In this document: one piece after another, positions 10,844-21,486 of the stretch | Numbering within the stretch: the stretch's first letter is position 1 | How the letters are laid out: every line of letters begins with the position of its first letter | Program-made: the position numbers and the translations under genes | Notes under the pieces: model-generated | Told to the model about the DNA's origin: nothing | What the model saw: the letters and a program-made list of their open reading frames with translations, nothing else | Databases searched by the model: none | Assembly: GCA_023091665.1 (NCBI GenBank) | Contig: JALJCQ010000031.1 | Coordinates: 496,001 to 560,000, forward strand | DNA from: Pythium myriotylum | Lineage: Eukaryota; Oomycota; Peronosporomycetes; Pythiales; Pythiaceae | Reading direction: 5' to 3' | DNA length: 64,000 nucleotides

Positions 10844-11939
10844 AGCTAGTTGCATTGTATGTATGCCCGCATGGAATCCGACTTATCCAATGGAAGGGAT
10901 GAGACGTTCCAAGCTGTCCATCCTCTTGGACTCTGGCCAAGTGGATGAGAAGGACTCTGTTCGTTTGATCGGAATGCAAACCCACTCATCTTGGGGATCC
11001 CCACAAAGAAGAGGTTCCTTGAACCGCCACACAGAAGCCCACGTGGTCCACGTTTTCGGACACTCCCGTACGAATCAAAATTGCCCCATATCCAGCACTT
11101 CGTGATGCTGGTGATCGCAAGATTCGTTTCCGATCAATCAGCACCTGCCCGTTCTGAAATTCGGCGATGTCCGGAGACCCTTCTATCTCTCACTCTCTCT
11201 CTCACGCTTCGAATCAGTCGAAGAGGAAAAAGCGCGAGCCTTCCGCACCGGTCAGTCGAAGTTCAGGAAAAAGCGCCAGCGCTGGTTCTCAGACTCATCG
11301 AAAGCCGCGCTTGATGTGTGCGGTGACCTCCCACTGTTGCCTCGACGCAACGTGGGACCTTTGCTGAACATTCTCGCGCTCCACCTGGCCTGCACCCTTC
11401 AAGCTGCTGATGACGCAGTGATCGGCGCCCACGAACAGAGGTTGCTCGACCTCCCTGCAGGTCCGAAATACGTTCTCACAACATTAATAGCTTGATCGTT
11501 GTATACTCCATGTGAATTCATGGATTGGTTTATACGGGGTTGTTGCAATTGATATCAAGTTGTGCAGCGCGGCGTCATCGGAGACCATGGGACAGTCGCG
11601 GTTTGCGACCGATCTGGATGCTTTTTCTCACCCACGATTACCGGGCGGCGCGATTCGCTCTGTGTGGAAGTCTGGTCAACAGAACTGTCACTGGTGGAAG
11701 CTTGTGGGTCCCCGTCACCGTGGAGTCATCACGCGTCCATATGAATCCTTCGCCTGGGCAGTGACAGATTCGCGGTGGGTCGACTGAATGCTTGTGGAAA
11801 GAGAGGACACTTCAAGATATCCAACAAAGGGAAGACAGGGGGAGACGTCACTACGACTTGTACTCACACAGGATTTCGACACTGATCTACTTGCAGGTTA
11901 CGAAGGAGGAGGAGGAGAAGAAGAAGGAGGCGATGCCCA
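10844..11939. other. intergenic, no gene recognised
   Basis: Between genes 3 and 4. Only short overlapping frames are present. GGA/GAA-rich DNA at about 11905-11930 lies just beyond the stop codon of gene 4. Confidence 0.5.
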
Positions 11940-13673
11940 TCACGCCGCGTCACTGCGGCGACCCTCGCGCCTTACGTGACGCTGGGACGAGCTGAGTTGG
12001 TGGAGCTTCCGCAGCAAGACCTCCTGCTCGTGGAGCGACGAGTGGATGTTCTCGAAGACCTTGTCGGACGAGACCGAAGAAGATGCCGACCGCGAAATCA
12101 CGGACGCCGAGGCCGACCGCGCGGCCACGAAGCCGCCATCGTTGAGCACCGAGTCGTCGCGCACGCGCGTCATCTCGCTCGTGTCGATGATCATGTCGAC
12201 ACTTCGGTTGCTCGGCATGTCGCTCAGATCCATGATCTCGACACTGCGGTTGCTCGCGAGCTCACTCTCTTCTTCGTAGATCACATCCTCGTCGTCGATG
12301 TACTCGATCTGCTCGTGGGGCTCACCGACCACCGAGATGACTTCGCTCGCCGACGAGCAGCTCGAGTGACGGCTCGAGACCGACTCGCGATGGTGCCACA
12401 GTTGCTCTACCGAGAATCGAGGCTTGCTCACGGTCGCGTGGGAAGTCGGTGTGGTCGTCCAGTCCGAGAGGCTGCTGCGCCGCTCGGCGTCGTTGCTCTG
12501 GAAACTCTCGCCGCGGATATAGGTAAGGGAGGCCTCTTCGTTCGAGACCTCAGTCGGCGTTTCAGACATACGGACAGGTGACTTGTGCCACGCGTCCTGG
12601 TTGAGCATGGGCGTCGTGGCCACGTGTTCATGGTCCTCTTTCATGAGCTTGATACACGGCGTACAGATCTTGGTTTGGGATTTCTCTCTTCGCTCGAGAC
12701 GCGTTGGCTTGACCGCCAGGATCTCAGAGCTGCGTACGCGGCACCTGCGGCACACAATCTCGCCACAGACACTGCATTGGTGCTTGGAACGCAGCATTGT
12801 GAACGGCCGTGAGCACACGCCACAGTGGCTGCGCTGGTCCTCAGGCACCGGTGCTATGTGGGAGGCCGACGTGTGGGACAGGATGCGATCGCCCTCGACG
12901 TAGGCTGCGATGCGGTGGAGGCTCATCATGTACCTCCGGTACATACTCCGTGGCACTTGGTTGCTCTTGAAGTCGTTCTGCATGGTCATGAAGATCTCGG
13001 TCGAGTTGGCGTCGCGGTCCGAGGGCATGATAACCATGACGCTCTTGCACTCCACCCGTACACATCGTTTCGCTTTAAAGAGGTCGGGTACTTCGGGCAG
13101 AAAAACCGGCAGCACGACGCGGTACGCGTACGGCTTGCCGCTCTCGTCGACGCCCGTGCCGGAGGACTCGAAGTGGCACGAGTCCATGCGGAAGCGCAGC
13201 AGAAACGGCTCGTAGGCCGCCCACTTGATCCCTTCATAGGTGAGATCGTTTTTTGACTTGGGCTGTGGCACGGTGTAGAGCACATTGGCGTCGATGGTGG
13301 AGTTGTGCAGCCGCTTCTGGACCGCGACGTACTCGGCGCGGGTCTCGCTCTTGAAGAACTCGGCCACGTCGAGGTAGTGGCCGGCGACCGTGCCGAACAA
13401 GCGCGAGACGCTCGTGGTCGGGCGGGAGCTGTGCGGCCGCTTGTACTCGCTGAGCCCGTCCTGCTCGGCGTGGAGTCGCCACGGCGGGCAGTGGACGAGG
13501 TACGTGCCGCGCGACGTGGTGTACGTCGTGCACTCGACCAGCGTCTTCTCGAGCGCCGTGGCGGCCTCCGCGCGGAGCTCCTCGAGGCGGCGCCCGGCCA
13601 GCGCGACCGGCTCGAAGTAGTTGTCGGCGAGCGGGAACGGCTTGTCGGCGCGCACGCGCGGCTGGTAGTACAT
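11940..13673 (-). CDS. START-FYVE family protein 4
   Basis: 577 aa from the ATG at 13673, chosen because MYYQPRVRADKPFP is the family's shared N-terminus. The frame stays open upstream to 13928, but that extension (Arg/Ser-rich) has no counterpart in the paralogues. START-like domain about residues 64-259 (TYEGIKWAAYEPFLLRFRMD). FYVE-like finger ligands C284, C287, C300, C303, C308, C311, C337 and C340, then TTPML. The C-terminal part is Ser-rich and contains EQIEYIDDEDVIYEEE, two related SNRSV motifs, MIIDTSEM and the helix SLHEQEVLLRKLH, followed by a basic tail. Domain sequence is closest to protein 3. Confidence 0.9.
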   Translation of the reverse strand: MYYQPRVRADKPFPLADNYFEPVALAGRRLEELRAEAATALEKTLVECTTYTTSRGTYLVHCPPWRLHAEQDGLSEYKRPHSSRPTTSVSRLFGTVAGHYLDVAEFFKSETRAEYVAVQKRLHNSTIDANVLYTVPQPKSKNDLTYEGIKWAAYEPFLLRFRMDSCHFESSGTGVDESGKPYAYRVVLPVFLPEVPDLFKAKRCVRVECKSVMVIMPSDRDANSTEIFMTMQNDFKSNQVPRSMYRRYMMSLHRIAAYVEGDRILSHTSASHIAPVPEDQRSHCGVCSRPFTMLRSKHQCSVCGEIVCRRCRVRSSEILAVKPTRLERREKSQTKICTPCIKLMKEDHEHVATTPMLNQDAWHKSPVRMSETPTEVSNEEASLTYIRGESFQSNDAERRSSLSDWTTTPTSHATVSKPRFSVEQLWHHRESVSSRHSSCSSASEVISVVGEPHEQIEYIDDEDVIYEEESELASNRSVEIMDLSDMPSNRSVDMIIDTSEMTRVRDDSVLNDGGFVAARSASASVISRSASSSVSSDKVFENIHSSLHEQEVLLRKLHQLSSSQRHVRREGRRSDAA

Positions 13674-14605
13674 GTCGGACCTAGAGGAGACGGTCGACGC
13701 CCACAGAGAGCGATTTACAGACTGGGCTCTCTCGCGCGTTTCGTGGCTTCGCTTGCTCGTTTCGTGGCGACGTGGACACCACGACCGATGATGAGGCGAT
13801 CCAGAGCCAGCGCTCGCTTGGGCACACGCCCCCCACCTTGTCAACACAGACACGAAGGGAGTGAGGCTCACTCGCATGCAAATCGCGACGGCCAATGACC
13901 TCCAGCTGGCTTCAACGCGCCGCGGCATTACGACGCCACATGGGGCGAGGCCTGACCTCGTGGCGTGTGTGGGCCACGAGGAAAAGACGGGTTATATCAC
14001 GAGGCAACATCCAGAATGATACATCACCTTCCCAGCTGCTTGAGCTCCTCGTCCATAAATACAAAAACCAAGTACAATGTCGTCCAGTCGAGGTGATCGT
14101 GACAAAAGAAGGTGAGACGGAGGTAGTTTCCTCAGTTTATGGTACTGTGGGATTCCTAAGCTCTTGTCGTGTTGTTTCCCCCCCCACGCGTGAGAACGAC
14201 CGGGGGACTCGCACGGACCATGAAGCCAGACGCTTGCGAAGGCGATTTGTAAACGCCCGAGAATGGAGTTGGCGTCCTGCCGTTTGCTCGCCGTCTGCGT
14301 GGTGTGGAATATCAGCCGACAAGGACGCTTGTCGTGGGCCAGCTGGGGACGCTGGCTTGTGGCAGAGGCGCAGTCGACCCACCAAGCCGCTCGGGCAGAG
14401 CCGCGGCGTCGGCGGGAAGCTAATGCCAAACGATCACGTCGGAGCCACAAAACCCGACGGATCTGTTTCTCGCTGATCGGGGGGTTCCTCGATCAGGATG
14501 TGGACGCCGCATAACGTGATCGTCAGGCAACTGCGCTTGAAACGCTTCGCATGGATCTCAGCAAAGCCCTCACCGTGGGGGGATTTGCTGAGGTCGGGCT
14601 GTGAT
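13674..14605. other. intergenic; in-frame upstream extension of gene 4
   Basis: The first 255 bases continue the gene 4 frame without a stop but look non-coding by comparison with the paralogues. The remainder has only short overlapping frames. Confidence 0.45.
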
Positions 14606-16177
14606 CTACTCCTCGGCGGTAGTTCGCAACCCGATCGCGGCTTGCTGGAGCTGACGGAGCAGTAGTTCCTGCTGGAAGAGTGACATGCTGATCTTCTGAA
14701 AGACTTCGGACGAAGTCTCGAGCGGCCGCGCTGCTGTGCCCGGACGAAGTTCCCAGCCGTAACCCATGCGCATGGGAGTGCGATTAAAGAGCTTGCGTGC
14801 CTTCGCCAAGTCGTCTTCTTCCTCTGCGATCGAAGCGTTCGCAAGTGCTGGTCGCACTCGCACGAACGCAGGGATGCCCGGCGACGACAAGGAGTGGCTT
14901 CGATCGATCAACGGTGCCGGGAATGTGCTCTGACCCGATGCCGAATCGGTGCGCCAGTCCGAAGGATCACTCTCGAAACGCACTCGCAGTACCTTTGGAT
15001 CGGTATTCGCAGACGATGCCTCAGGTTGCGTGTTGATCTGCTCGCCGCCACGATTGCTATTGTGAAGGGATGACATCTCAGTCGGCGCTTCCGACGACCG
15101 CCGCTGAGACGCCTTCGGCCACACGAAGTCGCCCATCGGCGTCGGCAGAGCATGATGCTCCTGGTCCTCGCGCAGCAACTTGATGCACTGCAAGCACATC
15201 TTCGCCGCGGCCTCGTCTCGGTGGCTGACTGGCTGAATGTCGGAGCTCTTCAGGAGGCACTTGCGGCAGACCGTGTCACCGCAGCCGCTGCAGTTGTACC
15301 TGGACCGCAGCACCGAGAACGAGCGAGCGCACACGGCGCAGTCGTCGCGCTGCGTTTCGGGGATCCACTCGTTCTGCGCGAGCACTGACCGCGACACGAC
15401 CCGACGGCTGTCCAAGTAGAAACCAATCCGGGTGAGACTGATGAGGAATTGCTTGTACATACTCCGTGGCACTCGATTCGATCGGAAGTCGTTCTGCATG
15501 GACATGAAGAACTCGGTCTTGGAAGGATCCAAGCTAGACGGCGTCGTCAGCATGACGCTCTTGCTGGTCATGCGCACAGTTCGCTTGGTCTTGAAGAGGT
15601 CGGGAACTTCGGAGAACACGGCCGGGAGCACCACGCGAAATGCGTACGGCTTCCCATTAGCGTCGACGCCTGTGCCTGTCGTTTCAAAGTGGCACGAGTC
15701 CATGCGAAATCGCAGCGAGAACGGGTCGTAGACGGCCCACTTGACACCTTCGTACGCGATCGGCGACCCTGCTTCCTGCGGCACGTTGAGCAGCACAACT
15801 GCATCCGCGGTGTAGTGGAAGAGCTTCTTCTGCACGTTGAAGTATTGTTCCCTCGTCTCACTCCGGTAGAACCGCACGAGCTCGCGGTAGTTGCCGTCCA
15901 CATGGCCGGCGATGAGCGAGAGGCTCGTGGTCGGCAGACTCTCGTGTGCGCGCTTGTACTCACGGAGACCATCGTGTTCAGCGTGGAGTCGCCAGACCGC
16001 GGCGTTCATCCCGTGCGAGGACAGATACTCGTTGCGTTCTATCAGCGCCGATTGCAACGCATCCGCCGCCTCAGCTCGAAGCTCTGCGAGCCGTTCCGAC
16101 GAAAGCTGCAGCGGCCGGAAGAAGCCCTCGGGTATCGGGTACGGCTTGTCGCCGCGGACGCGTTGCTGGTAGTACAT
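14606..16177 (-). CDS. START-FYVE family protein 5
   Basis: 523 aa from the ATG at 16177 (family start MYYQQRVRGDKPYP). The frame is open to 16585, but that extension is not conserved. START-like domain about residues 61-255 (AYEGVKWAVYDPFSLRFRMD). FYVE-like finger ligands C280, C283, C296, C299, C304, C307, C328 and C331; the usual His is a Tyr (RSRYNCSGCG). A PTPMG segment follows the finger. It keeps the C-terminal helix (SLFQQELLLRQLQQA) but lacks the IDTSEM motif carried by the other long members. Confidence 0.9.
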   Translation of the reverse strand: MYYQQRVRGDKPYPIPEGFFRPLQLSSERLAELRAEAADALQSALIERNEYLSSHGMNAAVWRLHAEHDGLREYKRAHESLPTTSLSLIAGHVDGNYRELVRFYRSETREQYFNVQKKLFHYTADAVVLLNVPQEAGSPIAYEGVKWAVYDPFSLRFRMDSCHFETTGTGVDANGKPYAFRVVLPAVFSEVPDLFKTKRTVRMTSKSVMLTTPSSLDPSKTEFFMSMQNDFRSNRVPRSMYKQFLISLTRIGFYLDSRRVVSRSVLAQNEWIPETQRDDCAVCARSFSVLRSRYNCSGCGDTVCRKCLLKSSDIQPVSHRDEAAAKMCLQCIKLLREDQEHHALPTPMGDFVWPKASQRRSSEAPTEMSSLHNSNRGGEQINTQPEASSANTDPKVLRVRFESDPSDWRTDSASGQSTFPAPLIDRSHSLSSPGIPAFVRVRPALANASIAEEEDDLAKARKLFNRTPMRMGYGWELRPGTAARPLETSSEVFQKISMSLFQQELLLRQLQQAAIGLRTTAEE

Positions 16178-16892
16178 GGGAGAGAAGAGCTGCGTTGTGT
16201 GAATAGAGAATTGAACGAGAAGATTGGAAAAAGGACTAGAGAGACTGAGCCTCCGGGAATCACGCCGCGAGATGACCAGCACGCAGTGGCACCTTGGATC
16301 TGACAATTGATCACTGATCCAGTCAACTGTCCCCTTCCCGTGCTTGCATCCATTTGACGCAAGTATTTCTAGCAATCGATATTTTTTTATAGAAAATTCT
16401 GCTGAATTGCTGAGCATTTCGGGTCGAAAAGTTTTGTGGACTTTTGTGTGTGGTATTGGTATTGTCGGAAACTCATCGTTCAGCGTGGGCAGCGTGGGAT
16501 AACTGTCTGGTCCGCTCTCCCGACGACGGTGCCTTTCCACGCTCAAGAGAGCGCGCGTCAGACTAACAACAGACAGATCAAGCAAAGTCGGACCTTCGAG
16601 GACTGAGAAAGGCTGGTACAGTGGTCACATTCACGGTGTGAATCGGGCAGCGCAGACTTGGTCAGGAGCTCTATACACAACCTGCACCATCCCTGGCTCA
16701 GGATTGAAATTCAAATGTAGACCAAGTGGATCGGCAGATAAAGTATCAATTCTTTGTTCAGTAATTATCTGGATGCTCCTTTCCTTCAGAGCAAACCCAT
16801 TATAATATCGAAACTCATCACGCTACTGTACTACATAGAACACCCAACACGTTGCGGCAAATAAAAACGGCCCCCACAGCTTCGCTCGTGCC
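16178..16892. other. intergenic, no further gene recognised
   Basis: Upstream of gene 5 and downstream of gene 6. AT-rich at about 16370-16400; nothing coding seen beyond the non-conserved upstream extension of gene 5. Confidence 0.5.
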
Positions 16893-18483
16893 TTACGATC
16901 CTCTTCTCGCGCCATGACCGCCCGCAGCTCGCTGCAGCTGTCGCAGGAGAATCTCCTGCTCAAGAATTGACGAGTTGATTGCTTGAATCGACTCAGAGAC
17001 GGACGAGGACGCCGATCGCGTAGGATCCGAGCTCGTCCGCACGCGTTCCATCTCGCTTGTATCGATTGTGAGGACAAAGCTGCGTTGACTTCCGATGTCG
17101 GAATCCTCTTCGAAGATGATGTCGTCGAAGTTGTCGCTGGAGATCATTGTGGCGATTGGTGAATCCAAGGCAATCGACTCACTGCCAATTGGCGAGGCAA
17201 GTGACGATAGCTCAGTCCGATCAGTACCAAATCGTCCGCGTGAATTTGCATCGGAGAGTTTTCTCGGAGTCACCGCCCAGCTGAACGAACCGACGGAACT
17301 GCAAGTCGATGTTCTGGAGTTAGGAATAGAGTCCTCAGACATCGTACGGTGATCATGCATCGGCGTGTTCGCCTCGTGGAACTGGTGTTGCTCACCAAGC
17401 ATCGGCGTGTCCAAGACGTTGTCGGCCTCATCACGCAAAATACGGCCACACGGGGCGCAAACCTTGGCAGCCGTGACCTTCTGGAGAGGCGAACGCGACG
17501 GCTTCACGCTTAGCACGTCCGAGTTCTTCACGAGGCACTTCCGACACACGCGCTCACTACACATAGAACACTGGTGCGACGAACGCAGCAGCGAGAAACC
17601 TCGTCCACAGACACTGCAATCCCTGCTTGTGTTGACCGGCTTCCACTTGGTCTGAGCAAAATGGTAATGCGTTGAGTTCCGCTTCCCGGCCGCCAGCGAC
17701 GCAATGTCGTGGAGACGCATGAGGTACCGCTTGTAAAGACTCCGCGGCACGCGGTTGTACTTGAAATCGTTCTGCATGGCTACGAAAACCTCGGTCGACT
17801 GTTCAGCCATACCGGAAGGTGAGAGGATCATGACGCTCTTGCTCTCCATGCGTACTGTGCGCTTGGTCTTAAAAAAATCCGGCAACTCTGGTAACTGGAG
17901 AGGGAGGATGACGCGAAACGCGTAAGGCTTGCCAGTCGCGTCGATCCCCATACCGGAAGATTCAAAATGGCACGAGTCCATGCGAAATCGGAGAGCGAAC
18001 GGCTCGACCGCAACCCACTTGACGCCTTCGTAGGCGATCGGTGACCCGTCCACGCTACTCTCGCGTTGTTGAGGGACGTTGTAGAGCACAGCGGCGTCGA
18101 CGGTATCGTTGAAGAGCTTCTTTTGGATGTTGAAGTACTGTTCACGCGTCTCGCTCTTGTAGAACCACGCAATGTCGCGGTAGTTCCCATTGACTTTGCC
18201 GACCACGCACGAGAGGCTGGCTGACGTTCGGATGACTGCGATGGGGGCGCTTGTACTCGCTCAGATTTTCGTGGCGAGCGTGGAGACGCCACGAGGATGA
18301 GCTCGCAAGAAACTCTTCGCCAGTGCGCTGGTAGATCTCGCGCTGGAGTAGCGTCTTCTGGATCGCTCGTGCGGCTGATTCACGCAGCTCGTTGAGCCGT
18401 TCTTGTGTGAGATTGACGGGTTGGAAGAAGTTCTCGGCAACCGGAAAGGGCCGCTCGTGGTGGATTTGTCGCTGGTAGTACAT
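16893..18483 (-). pseudogene. START-FYVE family gene 6, one-base frameshift
   Basis: The N-terminal part (MYYQRQIHHERPFP...) reads from the ATG at 18483. The rest of the START domain, the finger and the C-terminus are in another frame, open to the stop at 16893. Alignment with gene 5 puts the shift at about 18223-18231, where one extra base separates the codons for ...SHP from TSASLS. Removing one base would give about 529 codons. The downstream frame is complete: START core (AYEGVKWVAVEPFALRFRMD), finger (RDCSVC, HQCSMC, CRKC, KVCAPC), DTPMLG, LTIDTSEM and the helix SILEQEILLRQLQ. No other disabling change is visible, so this is either a recent pseudogene or a one-base sequence error. Confidence 0.85.
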
Positions 18484-19119
18484 GTTATGCCGATGGAGTC
18501 AAAAGACTAATGGAGTAGTCACGTTCGGCTGCGGCGAGTTTTGAGGTCGAACCTAGTGCTGGACTGATTGAACCAATCATACGGCCAACTGGGCCACCTA
18601 CCAGGCGACACCGTGCCGGGAGAGGACAGAGCCAGCTGAGCATTGGACCATGGGTTCAGTATGTTGTTAAACTGCTGTGGTACCAGGATCTTGGTGACCC
18701 GACATGTAGGGAGAATGGCAAAGGAAGAAGTCGGCCATATGCTGGTTGCGGCAACCAGCAGCTTCCTCTCGTCACCACTTTTCTTGGTGGCCAGCGCGAG
18801 AACTCTTTTATCCGTTCCAGTTGTGCTAATGCTGAGCGGCTGGGCCAGCTGGCACCCGAAACGCGTTGCATCCGTGGCGTGGCGTAAAGTGACCGACACG
18901 ATGGACCACTTAAGGCGCGTCTCTCATGTGACGAGCTATGATATTGGCAGGAAAGGTCCAGAAAGGTCTCCGTCGTCAGCTCCCCGAAGATTCAAAACTC
19001 CACACGGTCCCCACCACACTGAAAACAATAAATGGTCTCTATTCGCGTTGAACATCTAGGATACGCTTCACACACCGACTGTTTAGTTTCACTCGCTGTC
19101 GCATGCTGCGGGGATCCCG
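18484..19119. other. intergenic, no gene recognised
   Basis: Only short overlapping frames. Near 19056-19070 lies a copy of the motif CATCTAGGATACG, which recurs just downstream of other FYVE-only genes. Confidence 0.45.
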
Positions 19120-19325
19120 CGCAGACAACAGATCGACGATACACACTCACATAGGCATGAGATTCCTTTGTCCCATGCCAGTACGGCCCAGTCTCGGGGG
19201 CCTGATGGCTTGAAGTAACAGTCTTGACCAGCACTCAGCATCCTGGTCGAGGATACACACATGAGGCTCCGTCGTTCTCTTTCAATACGGGCCGGTCTTG
19301 ATCGCAGATGGTTGAAAGTGGCACC
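19120..19325 (-). repeat. degenerate ~100-bp tandem duplication at the 3' end of gene 7
   Basis: Two successive blocks read, on the minus strand, LSADKGCHFQPSA and LSAGQDCYFKPSG. The DNA around them is also similar (AGTGCTGACAAAGG versus AGTGCTGGTCAAGA, each followed by CTCATG and TGTGT). The first block contains the stop codon of gene 7. Confidence 0.5.
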
Positions 19326-19878
19326 CTTTGTCAGCACTCAACTTCCTGACTGCATTGAGTATGTCGCCGCAATAGGCGTCTTGTTGTGGGGGTTGCCGCA
19401 GGTCTCGGCATGTCTGTCGTCGCCGAAGGAGAGGGGTGACCGGGCGAGAGGTACTTTTTGCTGGCGTGCACTGTGGTTCGGAGAACTGCAAGCCGACACA
19501 CGGCTGCGAAACCGTGAACTGCGTATTTTGGTTACTGGACTCGTCACACATCCTGCAAATCTTGGTCTTGTATACGCTGCCACTTTGGCGCCACGGTCGA
19601 AACCTGGACCCGGCATCTTTGGCCAGACACTTGCGGCACACAGGCTCACCGCAAAGCTCGCATTGGTGTGCTGAGCGAAGCAGTCTGAAGGCCTTCCAGC
19701 ATGCGTAGCAAGACTGTCTCATGGTGTCCGGCATAGTCTTGGATCCTAGAACCCGATGAGAGAGGACAGGCGCTGTTGTTGTAATTGGCAGATTGCCGAA
19801 TGAAGCAATCAAGTGGTGCTTCAGCTTGTTGAGCTCGTATAGCTGTGCCCCTGATAACTGTTGTCGGATGGACAACAT
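19282..19878 (-). CDS. FYVE-only family protein 7 (C-terminally truncated)
   Basis: 198 aa. FYVE-like finger with CYAC, HQCELC, CRKC and KICRMC ligand pairs; spacing matches the other short members. The first ~25 residues (LSGAQLYELNKLKHHLIASF) resemble the helix that precedes the START domain in the long paralogues (for example LSASRLNKLRAEVARSLNKT). That makes the gene look like a long form from which START was deleted. It ends in a tandem duplication and lacks both the DT(S/D)(E/D)M motif and the terminal helix, so it may be non-functional. An internal ATG directly before the finger could start a shorter protein. Confidence 0.7.
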   Translation of the reverse strand: MLSIRQQLSGAQLYELNKLKHHLIASFGNLPITTTAPVLSHRVLGSKTMPDTMRQSCYACWKAFRLLRSAHQCELCGEPVCRKCLAKDAGSRFRPWRQSGSVYKTKICRMCDESSNQNTQFTVSQPCVGLQFSEPQCTPAKSTSRPVTPLLRRRQTCRDLRQPPQQDAYCGDILNAVRKLSADKGCHFQPSAIKTGPY

Positions 19879-20809
19879 TGTGGTGTGCGCTGCGTTATAC
19901 GCGTGTAGGCGGAGCGTGTGTACGAGAGAGCCGGCTTGCGTTATGTGGTGTGAGCTCGTTTCGACGATATACTCGTCACCATATTCCTTGGTGACCCTTC
20001 ATCTCGATGGACACCTACAAAGGAGCGGTCTGTCACTGCCACCAGACTCGCTCTGATTGCGTTAGGGCGGTTCAGCGATGGCCAGCGCGAAGGCTCCGTT
20101 TTTAATCAGAGATTGCCAATGAACCACGCGATGTCTGGGCTTTCGGCGTGGTGTACCGACTGACCACGGCACCATGCGATTTCCTGTCATGCTCGCTGCT
20201 CCCTCTCACGCGCTCCCTCTAACTGGTGGCACTCCATACAGGATTTCAACAGCGATTGACCACAAGCGTGATGTTGTTGGATCTGAAAGACGAGGAGAGG
20301 CGTTGCAGTGTCTCTTCGTGGAGCAAACGAGCCTCTTCACGCTCGAAACAACAAATCCGTGCACGCCGTCACTGGTCCCAGGTGAAATCGTCCCTTCTGA
20401 TACTCTGATACCGATACTGCACCTACGCCACCTAGAGAGAGAGAAGCAATCCGGATCCTACAGCTGAGACAACACAATGTTGCAGAGACCTGCGGTGAGA
20501 TGCATCCATGCGATGCGATCCGCACAAACTTGTAAGAAGATGTCCCCACGCCACGCGGGTTGGAAGTTCAACCTTGAACCGCACCACGACTGGAGACGAT
20601 CGTCTCATCTGACGTCCCGTAATACTTTAAGAGAGAGGTGTCTCCGGTGCGCGCGCCAGATCACCGCCGCACTGAAACCAGCACGACTGGCTCCGTATGG
20701 TCTCGTCAACACTCAAACCAACAAGGATCTGTTCACGGTAAACAACGAACTACATCTAGGATACGAATCACATCACGCAGCTGATTGAATACTGGCTGTA
20801 CACACACAG
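19879..20809. other. intergenic; shared flanks of the FYVE-only genes
   Basis: 19930-20050 resembles 23060-23180, both upstream of FYVE-only genes. 20753-20790 is the 3' flank of gene 8 and is nearly identical to 22203-22240, the 3' flank of gene 9. No other gene seen. Confidence 0.5.
20750..20790 (-). repeat. shared 3' flank of gene 8
   Basis: Contains CATCTAGGATACGAATCACA and CATCACGCAGCTGA, nearly the same as 22203-22240 after gene 9. It marks the duplication unit of the FYVE-only genes. Confidence 0.65.
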
Positions 20810-21463
20810 TCACGAGGTCTTGGCATGGGTACGCCGAGACTCGGAGGCCTGCTGCATGCACCGCAAGATCTCGCGCTGTTCACAGATCGACGTGTTGATT
20901 TGACTCAGAAACATGGTTGTGGCTGACGCCTTCGTCATGTCGTCCGTGTTGACGGTCAGGATCTCTTGGTCCTCGGTAGCCGAGAGATTATCCGAACCTT
21001 GAAAAGCATCGAACTTGGTACCGCGAGGTAGGCTGTCACCTCGGTAGATTTGTTGTCGCCAAGGCTGTCGAATATCTCGACATGATGCAGATGTAAAATA
21101 GGAGTGTGCTGGGGTACGGGTTGTAGCGGCGCGATCAGTAAGTTGCGCTGGGATGTTTGACGCAGGAGAGCACTGCCAAGTAGCACAGGGTTGTGAAGTC
21201 ATAAGGTGGAGCCCTTCGCTCGTAGTAGAGCCGCTCGACTCGTCGCACAGCCGACACACTTTGATGGCATAGGGGTCTTGACTTCGGCGCCACGGTCGAA
21301 ACCTGGACGCGGTATCCTTGGTTAAACATTTGCGGCACACCGCCTCGCCACACAGTCCGCATCGATGCTCGGAGCGAAAGAGTGAGAACGATCGGAGGCA
21401 CGAGATACAAGCTTGTCTGTGCGAGATGGACATAGTCTTGGAACGTGGACCGAAGTTGGCCAT
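20810..21463 (-). CDS. FYVE-only family protein 8
   Basis: 217 aa from the ATG at 21463; a second in-frame ATG at 21433 aligns better with the starts of proteins 9 and 10. The frame is open to 21799, but the core promoter match at 21469-21486 rules out the longer form. The FYVE-like finger starts at once: ligands at C9, C12, C25, C28, C33, C36, C60 and C63 counted from the second ATG (RSEHRCGLCGEAVCRKC). The rest is Ser/Thr-rich, with LTVNTDDM and the helix SICEQREILRCMQQA. No START domain. Likely a cytosolic adaptor with a lipid- or protein-binding finger; the function is not known. Confidence 0.85.
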   Translation of the reverse strand: MANFGPRSKTMSISHRQACISCLRSFSLFRSEHRCGLCGEAVCRKCLTKDTASRFRPWRRSQDPYAIKVCRLCDESSGSTTSEGLHLMTSQPCATWQCSPASNIPAQLTDRAATTRTPAHSYFTSASCRDIRQPWRQQIYRGDSLPRGTKFDAFQGSDNLSATEDQEILTVNTDDMTKASATTMFLSQINTSICEQREILRCMQQASESRRTHAKTS

Positions 21464-21468
21464 GTAAG

Positions 21469-21486
21469 GGAAGTTGAGGAGTGAGC
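21469..21486 (-). promoter_or_regulatory. oomycete Inr + FPR core promoter of gene 8
   Basis: Minus strand reads GCTCACTCCTCAACTTCC, very close to the oomycete consensus GCTCATTYYNCAWTTT. The start would lie about 20 bases before the ATG at 21463. Confidence 0.7.

Noticed and set aside
13674..13928. N-terminal extension of protein 4 as an organelle targeting peptide
   Set aside because: Arg/Ser-rich but not conserved in any paralogue; the MYYQ start is common to the family.
15449..16303. 284-codon plus-strand frame
   Set aside because: Antisense shadow of START-FYVE gene 5.
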